Of a stretch of 64,000 nucleotides of DNA, positions 8,614 to 18,160 are shown in pieces; position 1 is the stretch's first letter; each line of letters begins with the position of its first letter. The notes below the pieces were generated by a model, which worked only from the letters and a program-made list of their open reading frames with translations, ran no database searches and was not told where the DNA came from. The stretch is from assembly GCF_019969845.1 (NCBI RefSeq), contig NZ_JAHXYR010000010.1, forward strand, positions 1-64,000, written 5' to 3'. The position numbers and the translations under genes are program-made. This stretch comes from Sphingobacterium sp. GVS05A (GTDB lineage Bacteria > Bacteroidota > Bacteroidia > Sphingobacteriales > Sphingobacteriaceae).

Positions 8614-9690
8614 TTACTGTTTTACGTCCCTCAAGTTTTTGATAGAATTGATAAAAATCTTTCCTTTTTCTTTCGAGATCAGCTTTTCCTCCTTAAAATC
8701 AGAAAGCATGCGTGAAACAGTTTCATTTGCCGTACCCGCTATCGAAGCAATTCCATCTCTGGTAATATCAATTGAACAGGCATTGACCTCATTGATATTA
8801 ATTCCGCTTTTTTCGGCTACACTGATCAGCGCATTGGCCACACGTTTACGGACAGAATGGTATGCAAAGCCCAACAATTGTTCTTCTTTTTCACGAAGAT
8901 CGACAGAAAGCAATTTGATAAACTTACTTGCTATAGCCGGTTTTTTCCATAAGAGCTCCAAAAAAGCATCCTTCGGGATTAAAATGACTTCACTCGGTTC
9001 AACAGCTTCTGCATAATCTTCGTAGTTCTCATTCAAAAGCACCGAAGCGTAACCAAAATAATTCCCTACAATATAAATTCCGGTCGACAATTCGCGCCCA
9101 TCTTTGTAAGATTTAAAGCTTCGAATCTGCCCCGATTTGACATAATAGACATAAGTAGGTGAATCGTCTTTCTCAAAGATTGACTGTTTCTTCTTTACCG
9201 TTTTCACACGCGAGTTGGCGAGCAATTCCTGTAGCAATAAAACTTGCTCCTCTTCGCTCAGATTTAGATCAGCGTCTTCAGGTGTATCAGCGGATAACTG
9301 CTCATGCTTTTTTAGACGAACTTCAATTGCATTCATCAGCTCCACATCGTCAAAAGGTTTGGTCAGGTAATCATCAGCCCCCATCTCCATTGCCTTGCGC
9401 ATGTCTGCACGTTCGGCTTTGGCGGTCAGAAAAATAAAAGGAATTTTTGAAGTGCTTTCTATTTTGCTCAACATAAATAGTACACCATAACCGTCCAATT
9501 CGGGCATCATGATATCACAGAGAATTAAATCAGGAATATGCCGGGTTGCCAAATCAACTCCTATCCGACCATTCTCCGCTGTAATAACATCATACCGTCC
9601 TGTCAACTCCAAAATCTCTGTTGTCCCCTCTCTAATGTCAATATTATCCTCAATAATTAGAATTGTCTTTTTATTTTTCATTCCTAACAT
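8614..9690 (-). CDS. Response regulator with receiver and Crp/FNR-type DNA-binding domains
   Basis: A 358-residue fusion. Residues 9-130 are a CheY-like receiver with the phospho-acceptor Asp59 in CDIMMPELDG and the conserved Lys in YLTKPF. Residues about 150-265 form a cyclic-nucleotide-binding-type beta-barrel, and about 285-345 a Crp-type winged helix with the recognition segment TANETVSRMLSDF. No FNR-style cysteine cluster is present, so oxygen sensing is probably left to the histidine kinase encoded 103 bases upstream. Such fusions bypass a separate FixK. It likely controls the adjacent microaerobic operon, which has an FNR-like box. ATG at 9690 is used; Met4 is an alternative. Confidence 0.9.
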   Translation of the reverse strand: MLGMKNKKTILIIEDNIDIREGTTEILELTGRYDVITAENGRIGVDLATRHIPDLILCDIMMPELDGYGVLFMLSKIESTSKIPFIFLTAKAERADMRKAMEMGADDYLTKPFDDVELMNAIEVRLKKHEQLSADTPEDADLNLSEEEQVLLLQELLANSRVKTVKKKQSIFEKDDSPTYVYYVKSGQIRSFKSYKDGRELSTGIYIVGNYFGYASVLLNENYEDYAEAVEPSEVILIPKDAFLELLWKKPAIASKFIKLLSVDLREKEEQLLGFAYHSVRKRVANALISVAEKSGININEVNACSIDITRDGIASIAGTANETVSRMLSDFKEEKLISKEKGKIFINSIKNLRDVKQ

Positions 9691-9793
9691 AATTATTCAT
9701 TCCTATTTATTTTCAATGGATCCTCCAATGCTTGCATTTATCTCATAAGTTCATTAGCACAGATTTTCTCCACTGGAGAGGTGACGCTTACAC

Positions 9794-10984
9794 CTATTCA
9801 AAACTAACCTTAAATGATGTTCCTCTATGTACCTCCGATACAAACTCCATTTTACCCCGCATAAGTTCAATATATCTTTTCACGATATTTAGCCCCAGTC
9901 CCGTACCCGGAATATTCCCTGTGTTATGCGCTCTGAAAAAAGGCTCAAACAAATGCACCTGATCTTCTTCGGGAATACCGATTCCATTATCTTTGACTGA
10001 AATCGAACAGCCTTCGTCATCAATACAGGTTGTAAATTCAATTAATGTATCTTCGCCCGAATATTTGATTGCATTGGAAATCAAATTCACCAAAGCATTT
10101 TTCAATAGATTCTGGTCTAAAGAAAAATGTCCGATCTCACCCGTATGCTGATACACAATATGCTGGTTTTTCTTACAGATCAATTGCATTTCCTCCGTAA
10201 TCTCCTCAGCCAGTTCCACCAAATTAATATACTGCTTGTTCATGACTACAATACCCGCTTCCAATTTTTCCAATGAGAGAAAATCGTTCAAAATACTGGT
10301 CAAGAGCTGCACCGCACCTTTGATCTTGTTGGTATGTTTAATGATACTCGCCTTATCATCGGGGCGATCCGCATATTTTTCGATCAACGAAGCTGATAAT
10401 TGAACGGAACTTAAAGGTGTGCGAAACTCATGTGAAGCCATGGAAACAAAACGTGATTTAAGCTGGTTAAGTTCAATTTCTTTCTCCAAAGATTTAGAGA
10501 CCTCCGCCTTTGCTTTTTCCAGTTCCGAAACCATCGATATTAGATCACGGGTTCGCTCACTGACTTTATGCTCCAATTCGGCTGCATGTTGTTTTAGCAT
10601 GTCCTCAGCAGCCTTCTCGCGTGAAAGATCATGGATAAATCCTGTAAAAATATTTTTATCCTTAAGCCAGACTTCACTGACCGCAAGCCGGAATGGAAAT
10701 GTTCTCCCATTCTTCTTTAATCCCATCACCTCGCGACCGATCCCGATAATTTTCTTATGACCTGTCGTTTGATAATTATGGATATAATTATCGTGATTCC
10801 CCCGATCAGGCTCAGGCATTAACATTGAAACATTATGTCCTATAACTTCTTCGGCGTTATAACCAAACAATTCTAAGGCAGCAGGGTTAATGCTTTCCAC
10901 ATTCCCCCTGTTGTCAATGGTGATAATTCCATCAATTGCATGGTCTATTATAGCCGCCAGAAGTCTTCCGCCTTCCATGATCAT
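9794..10984 (-). CDS. FixL-like PAS histidine kinase, probable heme oxygen sensor
   Basis: A 396-residue cytoplasmic kinase without membrane segments. Residues 8-120 are a PAS domain very like that of rhizobial FixL: MPEPDRGNHDNYI and IIGIGREV. His64 lines up with the proximal heme ligand of FixL (His200 of the Bradyrhizobium protein) and Arg84, exactly 20 residues later, with its distal Arg220; FixL Arg206 and His214 are replaced by Asn and Lys. A coiled coil (about 123-175) leads to the HisKA site His185 (ASHEFRTPL) and an HATPase domain with NAIKYSG, DNGIGIP and GTGLGL. The start codon lies 2 bases after the ettA stop, so translation is probably coupled. Confidence 0.9.
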   Translation of the reverse strand: MIMEGGRLLAAIIDHAIDGIITIDNRGNVESINPAALELFGYNAEEVIGHNVSMLMPEPDRGNHDNYIHNYQTTGHKKIIGIGREVMGLKKNGRTFPFRLAVSEVWLKDKNIFTGFIHDLSREKAAEDMLKQHAAELEHKVSERTRDLISMVSELEKAKAEVSKSLEKEIELNQLKSRFVSMASHEFRTPLSSVQLSASLIEKYADRPDDKASIIKHTNKIKGAVQLLTSILNDFLSLEKLEAGIVVMNKQYINLVELAEEITEEMQLICKKNQHIVYQHTGEIGHFSLDQNLLKNALVNLISNAIKYSGEDTLIEFTTCIDDEGCSISVKDNGIGIPEEDQVHLFEPFFRAHNTGNIPGTGLGLNIVKRYIELMRGKMEFVSEVHRGTSFKVSFE

Positions 10985-10986
10985 CG

Positions 10987-12669
10987 TTATTTCACCAATT
11001 TTTTGTATTTAATACGATGTGGAGTCACATCACCCAAGCGTTTCTTGCGGTTCTCCTCGTACTCAGTATAGTTACCTTCAAAGAAATACACTTGAGAATC
11101 ACCTTCAAAAGCAAGAATATGTGTACAGATACGATCCAAGAACCATCTATCGTGGGAGATTACCACAGCACAGCCACCGAAATTCTCCAAACCTTCCTCT
11201 AACGCGCGCAATGTATTAACGTCAATATCATTGGTCGGCTCATCGAGTAAAAGCACATTTGAGCCTTCTTTCAATGTGATTGCCAAATGGACACGATTAC
11301 GCTCTCCACCAGAAAGTACACCAACTTTCTTTTGTTGATCAGCACCATTAAAGTTAAATTTAGATACGTATGCCCTGGAATTTACGGAGCGATTGCCTAA
11401 GATCATATTATCATTACCACCGGTGATATTTTCCCAAACAGATTTTTCAGGATCCAGATCATGGTGCATCTGATCGACATAACCCAATTTGACCGTCTCG
11501 CCTACTTTGAACGAACCTGTATCTGGTGTTTCCTGTCCTGTGATCAAGCGGAATAAAGTTGTTTTACCCGCACCATTTGGTCCAATAATACCAACGATAC
11601 CGGCTGGGGGCAACATGAAACTTAAATTTTCAAATAAGAGACGGTCACCATAGGCTTTGGAAATATCTGTTGCTTCAATAACAGAGTTACCCAAGCGCGG
11701 TCCTGGAGGAATAAACAATTCCAGTTTTTCTTCACGTTCTTTGGTTTCTTCTGAAGCTAATTTTTCATAGTTATGAAGACGGGCTTTAGATTTGGCATGA
11801 CGGGCTTTGGGAGCCATACGTACCCATTCCAGCTCACGCTCCAAAGTTTTCTGACGTTTGGTTTCCTGCTTTTCTTCCTGTGCCAGACGTTTAGCTTTTT
11901 GATCTAACCACGAAGAATAGTTTCCTTTCCAAGGAATTCCTTCACCACGATCAAGCTCTAAGATCCATCCTGCGACGTTATCCAAGAAGTAACGGTCGTG
12001 GGTTACGGCAATAACAGTTCCTTTATACTGTTTCAAATGTTGTTCTAACCAGTCAATAGACTCTGCATCCAAGTGGTTGGTTGGCTCATCAAGCAATAAC
12101 ACATCTGGTTCTTGTAATAATAAGCGACATAATGCTACACGTCTGCGCTCACCACCTGACAAATTGGCAATTTTGGCATCAGGTTCTGGACAACGTAATG
12201 CATCCATTGCTCTATCCAATTTGGAATCGATTTCCCAAGCATTTGTTGCGTCAATTTTATCTTGTAATTCACCTTGTCTTGCCAGCAATTTATCCATTTC
12301 ATCTGGATTTTCGTAGACCTCAGGCAACCCAAATTTTTCATTGATTTCTTCGTATTCTTTTAAGGTCGCTGTAATTTCAGCAACACCTTCCTGCACAATT
12401 TCCAAAACGGTCTTTTCGAGATCCAATTGGGGCTCCTGTGCCAAATATCCCACAGAGTAACCTGGAGAAAACACGACTTCACCCTGATATGATTTGTCCA
12501 AACCCGCAATAATTTTCAATAATGAAGATTTTCCGGATCCGTTCAAACCGATCACACCGATCTTGGCACCATAGAAAAAAGATAAATAGATATTTTTTAG
12601 AACTTGTTTTTGAGGCGGATAGATTTTGTTGACTCCCGCCATCGAAAAAATAATCTTCTCGTCTGACAT
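10987..12669 (-). CDS. ettA: Energy-dependent translational throttle protein EttA (ABC-F ATPase)
   Basis: A 560-residue ABC-F protein with two ATP-binding cassettes and no membrane domain, about the size of E. coli EttA. Both cassettes are complete: Walker A GLNGSGKS and GPNGAGKT, signatures LSGGERRR and LSGGERNR, Walker B LLLDEPTNHLD and LLLDEPTNDID. The first residues (IIFSMAGVNKIYPP) are the EttA type. It binds the ribosomal E site and adjusts translation to the energy state. It is first in an apparent operon with the FixL-like kinase and the receiver-Crp regulator, an uncommon partnership, and is divergent from clpC. Confidence 0.93.
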   Translation of the reverse strand: MSDEKIIFSMAGVNKIYPPQKQVLKNIYLSFFYGAKIGVIGLNGSGKSSLLKIIAGLDKSYQGEVVFSPGYSVGYLAQEPQLDLEKTVLEIVQEGVAEITATLKEYEEINEKFGLPEVYENPDEMDKLLARQGELQDKIDATNAWEIDSKLDRAMDALRCPEPDAKIANLSGGERRRVALCRLLLQEPDVLLLDEPTNHLDAESIDWLEQHLKQYKGTVIAVTHDRYFLDNVAGWILELDRGEGIPWKGNYSSWLDQKAKRLAQEEKQETKRQKTLERELEWVRMAPKARHAKSKARLHNYEKLASEETKEREEKLELFIPPGPRLGNSVIEATDISKAYGDRLLFENLSFMLPPAGIVGIIGPNGAGKTTLFRLITGQETPDTGSFKVGETVKLGYVDQMHHDLDPEKSVWENITGGNDNMILGNRSVNSRAYVSKFNFNGADQQKKVGVLSGGERNRVHLAITLKEGSNVLLLDEPTNDIDVNTLRALEEGLENFGGCAVVISHDRWFLDRICTHILAFEGDSQVYFFEGNYTEYEENRKKRLGDVTPHRIKYKKLVK

Positions 12670-12799
12670 AAAATTTAAAAAAATTGGAAAACTCTTGTTA
12701 TATTAACATACAAATGTAATCTTTTATACTGACATTTTGGACGTATAATGGTCATGGCTTAATTGTTGATGACATTATTTAAAATAATTTTAAGGTTTG

Positions 12800-12821
12800 A
12801 AATGTAGAATTTACTACATTT
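12800..12821. promoter_or_regulatory. Inverted repeat in the clpC promoter region
   Basis: AAATGTAG (12800-12807) and CTACATTT (12814-12821) are perfect inverted repeats separated by 6 bases. They follow a TTTG at 12796-12799 that could be the -33 box of clpC, which would put the repeat between or over the promoter elements. This is a plausible binding site for a stress repressor, but no known regulator could be matched. Confidence 0.35.
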
Positions 12822-12854
12822 ATATATCCTTAATATAAAACAGAAAGGTATTCA

Positions 12855-15380
12855 ATGGAAGCAAAATTTTCACCGCGCGTAAAGGATGTTATATCGTACA
12901 GTAGAGAGGAAGCTTTGAGATTGCGTCACGATTATATAGGCACAGAGCATTTGTTGCTCGGCTTGATTCGTGAGGGCGATGGAATGGCGATCAAAATCCT
13001 TAAAAACATAGGCATTGACACAACTGCCCTACGTCAATCTGTGGAGGACGCAGTGAAGGGGGCATCTGTATCACGTGCACCTATTGGCAACATGCCGTTA
13101 ACTAAACAAGCTGAAAAAGTGCTGAAAATAACTTATTTGGAAGCGAAAATTTTCAAGTCAGATATTATAGGCACCGAGCACCTATTATTGGCTATCTTGC
13201 GGGATGAAGATAATATCGCTTCGCAGATTTTACAGCAATATAATGTGACTTATGACATCTTCAAATCTGAAGTTGAGCAAAATAGAACCACCATCAAGGA
13301 TGAAGCCCCAGGCTCTCCTACCGGTGACGATGACTTTGCTGAGGATGATCAATATATCCAACCTAAAAAGGTTTCGGATATTAAATCCAAAACACCTGTA
13401 TTGGACAACTTTGGTCGAGATCTGACCAAAGCTGCTGAGGAAGGAAGATTGGATCCTATTGTAGGTCGTGAAAAAGAAATCGAACGTGTATCACAGATTT
13501 TATCACGTCGTAAAAAGAATAATCCGTTATTGATCGGTGAACCTGGAGTAGGTAAATCGGCTATAGCAGAAGGATTGGCGTTACGTATCGTGCAACGCAA
13601 AGTATCACGTGTGTTGTTCAACAAGCGTGTGGTTACTTTAGATCTAGCTTCTCTTGTTGCTGGCACGAAATATCGTGGTCAATTTGAAGAGCGCATGAAA
13701 GCAGTCATGAATGAACTGGAAAAATCTCCAGATGTGATTTTGTTTATTGACGAAATCCATACCATTGTTGGTGCTGGTGGTGCTTCGGGTTCTTTGGACG
13801 CTTCTAATATGTTTAAACCAGCCTTGGCAAGAGGAGAAATACAATGTATCGGTGCGACTACACTGGACGAATACCGTCAATATATTGAGAAAGATGGTGC
13901 TTTAGACCGTCGTTTCCAACGTGTGACTATCGAGCCAGCTACACATGATGAAACTGTAGAGATCTTGAATCGTATAAAAGAGAAATATGAGGATCACCAC
14001 AATGTGACTTATACGCCAGATGCGATTGAAGCCTGTGTGTCATTGACAACACGTTATATTACGGATCGTTTCCTACCAGATAAAGCGATTGACGCATTGG
14101 ACGAAGCAGGTTCACGTGTACACTTGAACAATATTCATGTTCCGCAATCCATTATTGATATCGAGAATAAAATCGAAGAAGTCAAACTGGAGAAAAACAA
14201 GGTTGTTCGTAGTCAAAAATACGAGGAAGCTGCTAAACTACGCGATACAGAGAAAAAGCTTATCGACGAGTTAGAGAAAGAAAAGATTGCTTGGGAAGAA
14301 GAAACCAAATCTAAGCGATACACTGTTTCTGAGGAAAATGTAGCGGAAGTTGTGGCGATGATGACCGGCATCCCAGTACAACGTGTCAGCCAATCCGACA
14401 GCCAAAAACTGTTGAATATGGGTGAACTGATGAAAGGCAGAATCATCGGTCAGGATGATGCCGTCGGTAAATTGGTTAAAGCCATCCAACGGACACGTGC
14501 TGGATTGAAAGACCCTAAGAAACCAATTGGTTCCTTTATATTCCTAGGTCCTACTGGTGTCGGTAAAACAGAATTGGCAAAAGAATTAGCTCGATTTATG
14601 TTTGATACTGAAGACGCATTGATCCAAATTGATATGAGTGAGTACATGGAGAAATTTGCTATCTCACGTCTGGTCGGAGCGCCTCCGGGATATGTAGGTT
14701 ATGAAGAAGGTGGACAGTTAACAGAGAAAGTACGTCGCAAACCTTATGCGGTAGTGCTTTTGGATGAGATTGAGAAAGCTCACCCTGATGTATTCAACCT
14801 TTTACTGCAAGTATTGGATGAAGGTCAGTTGACCGATAGTTTGGGTCGTAAGGTGGACTTCCGTAACACGATTATCATCATGACCTCCAACATTGGAGCA
14901 CGTCAATTGAAAGAGTTTGGTCAAGGTGTAGGTTTCACTACTGCAGCAAAATCTCAACAAACCGATGCACACTCCCGTGGAGTAATCGAAACTGCATTAA
15001 AAAGAGCTTTTGCGCCAGAGTTTTTGAACCGTATTGACGATGTTATTGTTTTCAATTCGTTGACAAAAGAAAATATCTTCAAAATCATTGATATTGAATT
15101 GACGTCATTGTTTAAACGAATCGCAGATTTAGGTTATACCATTAATCTGACGGAGGAGGCAAAAGGTTTCATTGCCGATAAAGGCTATGACAGTAATTTC
15201 GGTGCACGTCCATTAAAACGGGCAATCCAAAAATATCTGGAAGATCCAATTGCGGAAGAAATCCTCAAGGGAAATGTGCAAACAGGTTCGGTTTTAACTG
15301 TCAGCATCAATCCGGAAACCAAAGATATTGAGGTCTCTAGCTCAGATCCGAAGTCTTCAAAAGATACAGCTGAGAAATAA
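12855..15380 (+). CDS. clpC: ATP-dependent Clp protease ATP-binding subunit ClpC
   Basis: An 841-residue AAA+ unfoldase that feeds substrates to ClpP. The N-terminal Clp_N double repeat (residues 1-145), first AAA domain with GEPGVGKS at about 228, a UVR-type helical segment (KYEEAAKLRD) in the middle domain, and second AAA domain with GPTGVGKT at about 565 are all present. The UVR segment and short middle domain indicate ClpC rather than ClpB or ClpA. The start codon follows an A+T-rich promoter region; a hairpin terminator follows the stop. Confidence 0.95.
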   Translation: MEAKFSPRVKDVISYSREEALRLRHDYIGTEHLLLGLIREGDGMAIKILKNIGIDTTALRQSVEDAVKGASVSRAPIGNMPLTKQAEKVLKITYLEAKIFKSDIIGTEHLLLAILRDEDNIASQILQQYNVTYDIFKSEVEQNRTTIKDEAPGSPTGDDDFAEDDQYIQPKKVSDIKSKTPVLDNFGRDLTKAAEEGRLDPIVGREKEIERVSQILSRRKKNNPLLIGEPGVGKSAIAEGLALRIVQRKVSRVLFNKRVVTLDLASLVAGTKYRGQFEERMKAVMNELEKSPDVILFIDEIHTIVGAGGASGSLDASNMFKPALARGEIQCIGATTLDEYRQYIEKDGALDRRFQRVTIEPATHDETVEILNRIKEKYEDHHNVTYTPDAIEACVSLTTRYITDRFLPDKAIDALDEAGSRVHLNNIHVPQSIIDIENKIEEVKLEKNKVVRSQKYEEAAKLRDTEKKLIDELEKEKIAWEEETKSKRYTVSEENVAEVVAMMTGIPVQRVSQSDSQKLLNMGELMKGRIIGQDDAVGKLVKAIQRTRAGLKDPKKPIGSFIFLGPTGVGKTELAKELARFMFDTEDALIQIDMSEYMEKFAISRLVGAPPGYVGYEEGGQLTEKVRRKPYAVVLLDEIEKAHPDVFNLLLQVLDEGQLTDSLGRKVDFRNTIIIMTSNIGARQLKEFGQGVGFTTAAKSQQTDAHSRGVIETALKRAFAPEFLNRIDDVIVFNSLTKENIFKIIDIELTSLFKRIADLGYTINLTEEAKGFIADKGYDSNFGARPLKRAIQKYLEDPIAEEILKGNVQTGSVLTVSINPETKDIEVSSSDPKSSKDTAEK

Positions 15381-15410
15381 TCGCTTGCTGTACTCGAAAT
15401 AATTTCAAGA

Positions 15411-15437
15411 AAATGCACCATTATGGTGCATTTTTTG
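15411..15437 (+). terminator. Hairpin terminator of clpC
   Basis: AAATGCACCA (15411-15420) and TGGTGCATTT (15424-15433) form a 10-bp stem with a 3-base loop followed by a T run, about 30 bases past the clpC stop. Confidence 0.8.
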
Positions 15438-15516
15438 TTGTAAAGAAGTTTGACGTTAAACTTTCGCACTATTTTATCGTCCTATAATAAAAAATGTCAC
15501 AAATAACACAAACGAT

Positions 15517-15960
15517 ATGAAAAGACTTTTATTCGCAGCTTTAATTGGAACTACAGCCCTAGTTTCATTCTCTTCTTGTACAAAGGAGTATATTACACAA
15601 GAGGCTATTAATCCTGGCAGGTCATTTATTTATACTGTTAAACCAAATGAATGGTCATCCGATAATAATAAAAGGATAATACATAAGATAAACCTTCCGG
15701 AACTTACCAAATATTATATCGATCAAGGAAATGTTTCTGTTCATATGAGCTTAAATAAAGAAGCTTCGTACAAAATATTACCAGCTTCATTTGCATTCAA
15801 TGATGGTAGAGAAACCAATCCCGTCAGCTTCCATATTGACTACAAAGTCGGAGAAGTTTCAATAATCGGAGAAGATCCAACTAATGATTTTACAGTTAAT
15901 CCGCCTACTCAAGACATAATTGTAAAAATTATAATATCAGAAACTGATTTCGTAGAGTAA
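15517..15960 (+). CDS. Small lipoprotein of unknown function
   Basis: A 147-residue predicted lipoprotein. The first 21 residues are a signal peptide ending in a lipobox (LVSFSSC), with Cys21 as the likely lipidation site. The rest is rich in beta-strand-like segments and has no cysteine or known catalytic motif; residues 30-60 contain a tryptophan-bearing strand (VKPNEWSS). It is probably anchored in the outer membrane or facing the periplasm. It has its own terminator and is flanked by clpC upstream and convergent recN, so the context gives no clue to function. Confidence 0.75.
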   Translation: MKRLLFAALIGTTALVSFSSCTKEYITQEAINPGRSFIYTVKPNEWSSDNNKRIIHKINLPELTKYYIDQGNVSVHMSLNKEASYKILPASFAFNDGRETNPVSFHIDYKVGEVSIIGEDPTNDFTVNPPTQDIIVKIIISETDFVE

Positions 15961-15965
15961 ATAAA

Positions 15966-16006
15966 AATAAAACCTCAGAATAGATTTTCTGAGGTTTTAT
16001 TTTTTT
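15966..16006. terminator. Bidirectional hairpin terminator between the lipoprotein gene and recN
   Basis: AATAAAACCTCAGA (15966-15979) and TCTGAGGTTTTATT (15988-16001) form a 14-bp perfect stem with an 8-base loop, flanked by A and T runs. It lies between two convergent genes. Confidence 0.85.
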
Positions 16007-16043
16007 CACTCCTTCTCCTAGTACGTCAGGCCATCCAATCCAG

Positions 16044-17708
16044 CTACTCTCCTTTCAACAACAACTCAGCATGCTCTACCGCAGCATCTGTCGGGTTTGC
16101 TCCACTCAGCATCTGTGCAATTTCCTTTACCCTTCCGGATTGATCTAAACGAACAATATTTGATATGGTACGATTGGTCTTATCTTCTTTGTATACTTTA
16201 AAGTGCGCTGCACCTTTTGAAGCTATTTGTGGCAAATGCGAAATAGCGATCACCTGCATATTTTCAGCTAGGTTTTCCATGACCTCCCCTACACGTAACG
16301 CAACCTCACCCGAAATCCCCGTATCGATCTCATCAAAAACAATTGTTGGTAAAGCCGAAGTTTTAGCAACCAACGACTTTATCGCCAGCATAACACGAGA
16401 CAGTTCCCCTCCTGAAGCTACGCGATGAATAGATTGTAATGCTTGCCCCTTATTGGCCGAAAATAGAAACTGAATGGTATCTATGCCAGACTCACGCATC
16501 TCACCATCTTTTAGTGGCTCTAATACGATCTGAAGCATGGCATTTGACATACCGACATTCGACAGGGTATTTTGCACGTCCTTGGCAATCCTATCCAGCA
16601 CTAATTTGCGAGCTTCCGATAGTTGCTTCGCATTCCCAAATGCAATCGCTAATTTCTGCACAACCTCAGCTTCCAGTCGCTCCAATTGCTCATCAGAGGA
16701 ATTGATGGCGATTAGCTTCGCTTCCAGATCATCTCTGAGCTGAATGAGTTCCTGAACAGAATCAACATGATGTTTTTTCTGTAACGAATAAAGTACGCTC
16801 AATCGTTCGTTAATCTCCAATAAAGTTCCTTCATCCAATTGTGTATCTTCTTCGAGGGAGGCCAATTCTGCAGCCACATCTTTTAGCTCAATCAAGGTGC
16901 TCTTCAATCGCGTAGAAAGATCAGATGCTTCAGGCAAAAAAGAAGATATACCCTCAACTTGTGTCATTGTATCTTTCAGTCGGGTCAATATTGCCGTATC
17001 GTCGTTTTCCAACAAATGTGAAGCTGCATTTAACGCCCGCTTTATATCCTCTGCATTTTCCAATTGACGCTGCTGCTGTTCGAGTGTCCCCTGCTCTTCA
17101 GCAACCAGGTTCGCTCCATCTAGCTCATCAAATTGAAACTGAAAATAATCCAATTCTATCGCAGCCTTTTTTACCGTCTCTTTGAGTTCCTCCAATTCTC
17201 GCTTTGCTTTTTTATAGGCCGTATAGCTCTCTTTGTAGTTCTGTTTCAATACAAATGAACCAGCAACACTATCAACGACCAAAAACTGGAATTCCTCCGT
17301 ATTGACTTGCAAAGTCGCGTGTTGCGAATGTACATCGATCAATTGCTCACCCAATTGCTTTAGTACCGCCAATGTAACCGGCGAGTCATTGACAAAGGCA
17401 CGGGATTTACCATCTGGCGTTATTTCCCTTCTTATAATGGTATGATCCGCATAATCGAGGTCGTTCTGCTCAAAGAAACCGTTTAATTGATACGCCCCTA
17501 TATTAAATTCTCCCTCGATCACGCATTTTTTTGACGGATCAAAAAAGTGTTTTCCCTCTGCTCTGTTGCCCAGAATCAAGGAAAGTGCTCCCATGATAAT
17601 AGATTTACCCGCTCCAGTCTCCCCAGTAATTATGTTCAACCCTTTATCAAATTGGATTTCCAACACGTTGATCAGGGCATAATTCTTAATATGTAAGGTA
17701 TCTAGCAT
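16044..17708 (-). CDS. recN: DNA repair protein RecN
   Basis: A 554-residue SMC-like ATPase acting early in double-strand-break repair. The N-terminus begins MLDTLHIKNYALI and carries Walker A GETGAGKS at about residue 30; a long central coiled coil follows (about 150-380); the C-terminal part has the ABC signature VASGGELSRVMLA and Walker B TIVFDEIDTGISG. Length and order are normal for RecN. It is monocistronic as far as can be seen and convergent with the lipoprotein gene. Confidence 0.95.
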   Translation of the reverse strand: MLDTLHIKNYALINVLEIQFDKGLNIITGETGAGKSIIMGALSLILGNRAEGKHFFDPSKKCVIEGEFNIGAYQLNGFFEQNDLDYADHTIIRREITPDGKSRAFVNDSPVTLAVLKQLGEQLIDVHSQHATLQVNTEEFQFLVVDSVAGSFVLKQNYKESYTAYKKAKRELEELKETVKKAAIELDYFQFQFDELDGANLVAEEQGTLEQQQRQLENAEDIKRALNAASHLLENDDTAILTRLKDTMTQVEGISSFLPEASDLSTRLKSTLIELKDVAAELASLEEDTQLDEGTLLEINERLSVLYSLQKKHHVDSVQELIQLRDDLEAKLIAINSSDEQLERLEAEVVQKLAIAFGNAKQLSEARKLVLDRIAKDVQNTLSNVGMSNAMLQIVLEPLKDGEMRESGIDTIQFLFSANKGQALQSIHRVASGGELSRVMLAIKSLVAKTSALPTIVFDEIDTGISGEVALRVGEVMENLAENMQVIAISHLPQIASKGAAHFKVYKEDKTNRTISNIVRLDQSGRVKEIAQMLSGANPTDAAVEHAELLLKGE

Positions 17709-18160
17709 ATTCTTGAAGGTCTATTTTACAGTTGAGAGGAAAACCGTTCCTCATCCGGATTAATCGTATCTTTTATGATCCTTTCTTTAGTAGGTAATTT
17801 ACCTAAAAATCAACCGATTTCAATGTATTTTGTTTCAAAAAAATATTGCATCGGTTTTGAACATTATCTTCTTGAATTTTATTCAACGATGCTAAATACT
17901 AAAAATAATACCAAAATTCCAAATAAAACTAATTATTATAGCTAAAAATAACTTTTTCATAAACGATTTGTAGTGCTTTCATTTGTAAATGTCGCTTCAA
18001 ATCCAACATATTGATAGTACCAAGATGAACCAACCAAAGCGAATTACTTCACAGATTCCCTGCGGATAAACACGATCTTTTGACAATAAAATGTTTACCA
18101 GTGACAAAATAATGTCCTCTGATTATTATGTGAGCATGAATAAATCACTATTTTTACGGC
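17709..18160. other. A+T-rich divergent intergenic region
   Basis: About 450 bases between the divergent recN and SprT-like genes. It must hold both promoters. No open frame, strong hairpin or repeat stands out. It is longer than needed for two promoters, so a small RNA cannot be ruled out. Confidence 0.4.

Noticed and set aside
8614..9690. FNR-type iron-sulfur oxygen sensor
   Set aside because: The N-terminus is a receiver domain and lacks the required cysteine cluster.
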